A DNA stretch of 64,000 bases from an uncultured Muribaculaceae bacterium. GTDB taxonomy: Bacteria > Bacteroidota > Bacteroidia > Bacteroidales > Muribaculaceae. Positions 60,354-64,000 of the stretch are shown here, one piece after another (position 1 is the first letter of the stretch; each line of letters starts with the position of its first letter). The stretch spans positions 62,001 through 126,000 of the forward strand of contig CAMWJS010000002.1 in the NCBI GenBank assembly GCA_947174635.1, read 5' to 3'. Below the pieces are notes generated by a model. That model saw nothing but the letters and a program-made list of their open reading frames with translations, was not told where the DNA came from and made no database searches. The position numbers and the translations under genes are program-made.

Positions 60354-62252
60354 TTAGCGTTCGAGGTAGGTGTAGCCGTAGAGGCCCGAGCGGTAGGTCG
60401 ACAGAAATTCTCGTCCCTCTTCGGGGGATATCTTGCCGGCTTTCATCGAGGAGGTTACCCAGGTCTCGACGTTGCGCACGAGTTTCTTGGGGTCGAACTG
60501 CACGTAGTCGAGCACCTCGGCCACAGTTTCGCCGTCGATTATCTTGTCGATCTCGTAGCGGTCTTTGTACACGCTGATGTGCACGGCGTTGGTGTCACCG
60601 AAGAGGTTGTGCATGTCGCCGAGTATTTCCTGATAGGCTCCGGCGAGGAACACTCCCAGATAGTAGGGCTCGCCCTGTCGCAGCGGGTGGAGCATCAGGA
60701 AGTCGGAGCTGCCTCCCTGTACGGATATGAAGTGGGCGATCTTGCCGTCGGAGTCGCATGTCATGTCCTGCAGCGTGGCCATGCGCGTGGGTTTCTCGTC
60801 GAGGCGCGACAGCGGCATGACGGGGAACAGCTGGTCGATGGCCCAGTGGTCGGGCAGCGACTGGAAGAGTGAGAAGTTGCAGAAATATTTGTCGGGGAGC
60901 ATGCGCGACACTTTGCGGAGCTCTTCGGGGGCATGCTTCATGGTCTGGGCTATGTCGCCCACCTCGCGGGCTATCGACCAGAAGAGTTTCTCGACCATGG
61001 CACGTGTGCGCAGGTCGATGAGTCCGAGCGAGAAGAGGTCGAGAGCCTCCTCGCGTATCTGCAGGGCGTCGTGCCAGCTCTCGAAGAGGCGTGGCTGCGA
61101 CAGCTTGTCCCAGATGTCGTAAAGTTCGCGCACGAGTTCATGCTCGTCGGCATTGATTTCCTCGTTGTCTTTCCATTGGGGGAGGGTAGTGGTCTCGAGC
61201 ACCTCGAATACGAGCACCGAGTGGTGGGCGGTCAGCGAGCGGCCGCTTTCGGTGATGATGTTGGGCTGTTTGAGGCCGTTTTTCTCGCATGCGTCGACAA
61301 GCGAGTAGACGGCGTCGTTGGCATATTCCTGTATGGCGTAGTTCATCGATGACTCCGACGCCGAGTTGCGGGTGCCGTCGTAGTCGACGCCCAGGCCGCC
61401 GCCTATGTCGACGAAGTCGATGTCGAAACCGCTCTTAGAGAGCTGCACGTAGAATTGCATTGCCTCGCGGAGCGCGTTCTTGATGAAGCGGATTTTTGTT
61501 ATCTGGCTGCCGATGTGGAAGTGGATGAGCTTGAGGCAGTCTTTCATGTCGCGGCGTTCGAGGTAGTCGAGCGCTTCGAGCAGTTCGGATGAGTTGAGGC
61601 CGAACTTTGAGGAGTCGCCGCCCGAGTCTTCCCATTTGCCGGCGCCGGTGCTCGAGAGCTTGATGCGTATGCCTATGTTGGGGCGAATCTTGATGCGGCG
61701 CGATATGTCGGCTATGAGTTTGAGCTCGTTCATCTTCTCGACCACGAGGTAGATGCGTCGTCCCATCTTCTGGGCGAGCAGTGCGAGCTCCACGTAGTTT
61801 GCATCCTTGTAGCCGTTGCAGATGATGAGGGCGTCGTCGGCTATGTTAGTGGCGAGCACGGCGTGCAGCTCAGGCTTTGAGCCGGCTTCGAGTCCGATGT
61901 TGAATTTCTTGCCGTGGCTGACAATCTCCTCGACCACCTGGCGCATCTGGTTGACCTTGATGGGGTAGACGATGAAGTTCTGCGCCTTGTAGCTGTATTG
62001 CTCTGCCGCGCGCTTGAAACAGTTGGAAATCTTTTCGACACGGTTGTCGAGAATGTCGGGAAAACGGAGCAGCACGGGGGCTGTGATGTCGCGCAGCTGC
62101 AACTCGTCCATCACCTCTTTGAGGTCAACGGAGGCGTATCCCTCTTTCGGAGTGACGGCAACGTGACCGCGCTCATTGATGGTAAAATATTGGCGTCCCC
62201 AGCCTTTGATGTTGTACAGCTCGGCGCTGTCTTCAACTTTCCACTTTCTCAT
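60354..62252 (-). CDS. speA: Biosynthetic arginine decarboxylase
   Basis: A 632-residue PLP enzyme that makes agmatine from arginine for polyamine synthesis. It is SpeA-sized. The PLP lysine is Lys99 in FIVYPIKVNQM. The barrel carries LEAGSKPELHAVLA and FHIGSQ, and the phosphate-binding region follows (DIGGGLGVDYDGT). The catalytic-loop region FLAGAYQEILGDMHNLFGD and the long C-terminal helical insertion are typical. It is monocistronic, with its promoter 55 nt upstream and a palindrome after the stop. Confidence 0.96.
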   Translation of the reverse strand: MRKWKVEDSAELYNIKGWGRQYFTINERGHVAVTPKEGYASVDLKEVMDELQLRDITAPVLLRFPDILDNRVEKISNCFKRAAEQYSYKAQNFIVYPIKVNQMRQVVEEIVSHGKKFNIGLEAGSKPELHAVLATNIADDALIICNGYKDANYVELALLAQKMGRRIYLVVEKMNELKLIADISRRIKIRPNIGIRIKLSSTGAGKWEDSGGDSSKFGLNSSELLEALDYLERRDMKDCLKLIHFHIGSQITKIRFIKNALREAMQFYVQLSKSGFDIDFVDIGGGLGVDYDGTRNSASESSMNYAIQEYANDAVYSLVDACEKNGLKQPNIITESGRSLTAHHSVLVFEVLETTTLPQWKDNEEINADEHELVRELYDIWDKLSQPRLFESWHDALQIREEALDLFSLGLIDLRTRAMVEKLFWSIAREVGDIAQTMKHAPEELRKVSRMLPDKYFCNFSLFQSLPDHWAIDQLFPVMPLSRLDEKPTRMATLQDMTCDSDGKIAHFISVQGGSSDFLMLHPLRQGEPYYLGVFLAGAYQEILGDMHNLFGDTNAVHISVYKDRYEIDKIIDGETVAEVLDYVQFDPKKLVRNVETWVTSSMKAGKISPEEGREFLSTYRSGLYGYTYLER

Positions 62253-62302
62253 TTCTAACTTATTGCTTTGCTTTTTATATTATATGTTTAACAATCGGAG
62301 CG

Positions 62303-62336
62303 CAAATTTAGCAAAAAAAAGAATGTAAATTTCAAA
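62303..62336 (-). promoter_or_regulatory. Predicted promoter of speA
   Basis: On the minus strand TTTG (62333-62336), 22-nt spacer, TAAATTTG (62303-62310). The spacer is slightly long. The leader is about 45 nt. Confidence 0.55.
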
Positions 62337-62464
62337 ACGCCTCATAAAAATGAGGATATGGCGGCATGCCGGGGCGTGAAGTTCTCAAACTGACCGTAAT
62401 ATTGGAATTTATGACCACTGCGCCTGTCGAAAGCGTGGCGTCGGCCGGAATTGCTGAAACGGTG

Positions 62465-62492
62465 TGTGCGTAACGGTTTTGTAATACGCACA
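62465..62492. other. 8-bp inverted repeat upstream of acpP
   Basis: TGTGCGTA and TACGCACA, separated by 12 nt, form a dyad between the speA and acpP promoters. It could be an operator or a chance hairpin. Apart from the promoters listed, I see nothing else in the 426-nt gap 62253-62678. Confidence 0.35.
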
Positions 62493-62544
62493 GTCCACTG
62501 TTTAAACGGATAATGAGCCTCGTTAAGAAATTTTTACATTTGCG

Positions 62545-62577
62545 TTTGATTAAAAATCGCAGTTATTAGTAATTTTG
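62545..62577 (+). promoter_or_regulatory. Predicted distal promoter of acpP
   Basis: TTTG (62545-62548), 21-nt spacer, TAATTTTG (62570-62577), a good Bacteroidota promoter with a leader of about 95 nt. Confidence 0.6.
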
Positions 62578-62612
62578 CACTACAAAAAGTAGGTCATTTA
62601 CAACAAAATGAT

Positions 62613-62620
62613 TAACTTTG
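62613..62620 (+). promoter_or_regulatory. Predicted proximal -7 element of acpP
   Basis: TAACTTTG fits TAnnTTTG, with a leader of about 52 nt but no clear -33. Two start sites for acpP are therefore possible. Confidence 0.4.
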
Positions 62621-62678
62621 CAGCGCAAAAAAGTAAATAGAAACTATTAATATTTTTTTAAATTTAAAATTTACGACT

Positions 62679-62912
62679 ATGTCAGAAATTGCATCTCGTG
62701 TTAAATCAATAATTGTAGACAAACTCGGTGTTGATGAAAATCAGGTAACAGAAGCTGCAGCTTTCACTACCGACCTCGGTGCTGACAGCCTTGACACTGT
62801 AGAGCTCATCATGGAGTTCGAAAAAGAATTCGGCGTAACAATTCCCGATGATGAAGCAGAGAAAATCGCTACTGTAGGCGACGCTATCAGCTACATCGAA
62901 AAAGCTCAGTAA
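62679..62912 (+). CDS. acpP: Acyl carrier protein
   Basis: A 77-residue acidic protein that carries growing fatty acids on a phosphopantetheine arm attached to Ser37 in the [14 protein letters not shown] motif. The [14 protein letters not shown] helix is typical. Length is standard, and the first residues ([16 protein letters not shown]) are those of AcpP. It is followed by fabF after 66 nt, the usual order. Strong promoters upstream fit its abundance. Confidence 0.97.
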   Translation: MSEIASRVKSIIVDKLGVDENQVTEAAAFTTDLGADSLDTVELIMEFEKEFGVTIPDDEAEKIATVGDAISYIEKAQ

Positions 62913-62978
62913 TCGGCATGCCCGGATTATTGTCTGAGATATAATTATTGCTAACACAATTTTATACAATATAGAATA

Positions 62979-64000
62979 ATGGAGTTAAAAAGAGTTGTAG
63001 TGACAGGTATGGGTGCCATCACTCCTATTGGCAATGACGTCGAAACGGCGTGGACAAATGCCAAGAACGGTGTGTCGGGAGCCGGCCCTATCACGCATTT
63101 CGACGCTTCAAAGTTCAAAACCCAGTTTGCCTGCGAAGTAAAAAACTTTGACGGCAACGCCATCTTCGACCGCAAAAAGGTCCGTACGCTCGACCTTTAC
63201 GCGCAGTATGCCATCGCTGCTGCACGCCAGGCTGTCGAAGATTCAAAAATCGAGGAGGATCCTGAAGTAAATCGCGACCGTATCGGTGTGATTGTAGCGG
63301 CAGGTATCGGCGGTCTTCACACATTTGAGGAAGAAGCCGGCTACTATGCCCTCAACCAGGAGAAAGGCCCGAAATTCAATCCCTTCTTCATCCCCAAGAT
63401 GATTGCCGACATTGCATCGGGACATATCTCGATGGAATATGGCTATCACGGCCCCAACTTCGGTACCGTATCGGCCTGTGCATCATCTAACAATGCCATC
63501 ATCGACGCATTCAACCTTATCCGTCTGGGCAAAGCCGACGCTATCGTTACCGGTGGCGCTGAGGCTGCGATTTTCCCTGCCGGTGTAGGCGGTTTCAACT
63601 CGATGCACGCATTGTCGACCCGCAACGACTCTCCCGAAACGGCTTCGCGTCCGTTCAGCAAGAGCCGCGACGGTTTCGTGATGGGTGAGGGTTCGGTAGT
63701 CCTCGTGCTTGAAGAACTTGAACACGCATTGGCCCGCGGAGCCAAGATATATGCAGAGGTAGCCGGTGGCGGTCTGTCGGCCGACGCTTACCACCTCACT
63801 GCCACCCATCCCGAAGGACTCGGTGCTATCCTGGCAATGCGCAACGCTCTCGAAGACGCCAACATGAAGCCTGAGGATATTGACTACATCAATGTTCACG
63901 GTACTTCTACCCCTGTAGGTGACATCTCCGAGATCAAAGCCATCGTGGAAGTGTTTGGCGAACATGCCTACGACCTCAATATCTCATCGACCAAATCGAT
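62979..64000 (+). CDS. fabF: Beta-ketoacyl-ACP synthase II (3' end cut by window)
   Basis: The first 340 residues of the elongating condensing enzyme of type II fatty acid synthesis. It is not in the ORF track because no stop lies inside the window. The start MELKRVVVTGMGAITPIGND is canonical. Cys167 in VSACASSNNAI is the acyl-binding nucleophile, and the first catalytic His is in NVHGTSTPVGD. The second His and the final Lys lie beyond or at the edge. The usual length is about 415-420 residues, so some 75-80 are missing. It follows acpP by 66 nt. Confidence 0.96.
   Translation, partial: MELKRVVVTGMGAITPIGNDVETAWTNAKNGVSGAGPITHFDASKFKTQFACEVKNFDGNAIFDRKKVRTLDLYAQYAIAAARQAVEDSKIEEDPEVNRDRIGVIVAAGIGGLHTFEEEAGYYALNQEKGPKFNPFFIPKMIADIASGHISMEYGYHGPNFGTVSACASSNNAIIDAFNLIRLGKADAIVTGGAEAAIFPAGVGGFNSMHALSTRNDSPETASRPFSKSRDGFVMGEGSVVLVLEELEHALARGAKIYAEVAGGGLSADAYHLTATHPEGLGAILAMRNALEDANMKPEDIDYINVHGTSTPVGDISEIKAIVEVFGEHAYDLNISSTKS

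Overview
The window is chromosomal DNA from a Bacteroidales bacterium, most likely a gut Muribaculaceae-type organism. The order-level call rests on Mfa/FimB-type fimbriae, the type IX secretion proteins PorU and PorV, Bacteroidota promoters (TTTG, about 19-21 nt, TAnnTTTG) upstream of many genes, weak ribosome binding sites, and household synteny typical of Bacteroidota (coaX/lptC, pdxJ/exbB/exbD/tonB beside nadK, rex beside porU/porV). The family is inferred from moderate GC and protein character only. No tRNA, rRNA, CRISPR array, transposase or phage gene was recognised.

Layout. 0.1-7.2 kb: a five-gene minus-strand fimbrial operon (DUF3575, DUF3868/OmpA/TPR protein, Mfa1-like shaft, Mfa2/FimB-like anchor, tip-like lipoprotein) with an intrinsic terminator between shaft and anchor. 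7.5-14.8 kb: a minus-strand envelope and cofactor run (coaX, FadL-like porin, lptC, CorC/HlyC protein, cobalamin adenosyltransferase, Ca/Na antiporter, GT-C-like membrane protein). 15-19.1 kb: plus-strand DEAD-box helicase, DUF3256-like protein and xseA/xseB. 19.4-26.4 kb: minus-strand rex, FAH-like protein, porU, porV and ispF, with a repeat-filled ispF-porV gap. 26.8-32.6 kb: PpiD-like chaperone and mfd. 32.8-40.5 kb: acyltransferase and a tripartite RND efflux operon. 40.5-48.9 kb: PCMD protein, M13 peptidase, MBL hydrolase, RsmI-like methyltransferase, TonB/ExbD/ExbB and pdxJ. 48.9-62 kb: ACT-only protein, nadK, YgjP-like metallopeptidase, topA, pseudouridine synthase, WG-repeat lipoprotein, GT39 and GT2 glycosyltransferases, truA, LAB_N membrane protein and speA. 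62.5 kb to the end: acpP and a fabF cut off by the window edge.

Most genes are ordinary core functions. Envelope biogenesis is a recurring theme: fimbriae, LPS export, type IX secretion, TonB energisation, efflux, and glycosyl or lipid carrier enzymes. The unexplained structure is mainly intergenic. It includes a set of nested palindromic repeats with three kinds of core, some sharing a TGTTGCARAAC boundary; two 9-bp-period arrays that both fit TCNGANNNN; a GC-rich structured leader with its own promoter upstream of rex; and hairpins inside operons (mfa1/mfa2, porU/porV, xseA/xseB) that may set subunit ratios. I found no clearly new multi-gene system. The repeat families and the fimbrial attenuator are the best leads.
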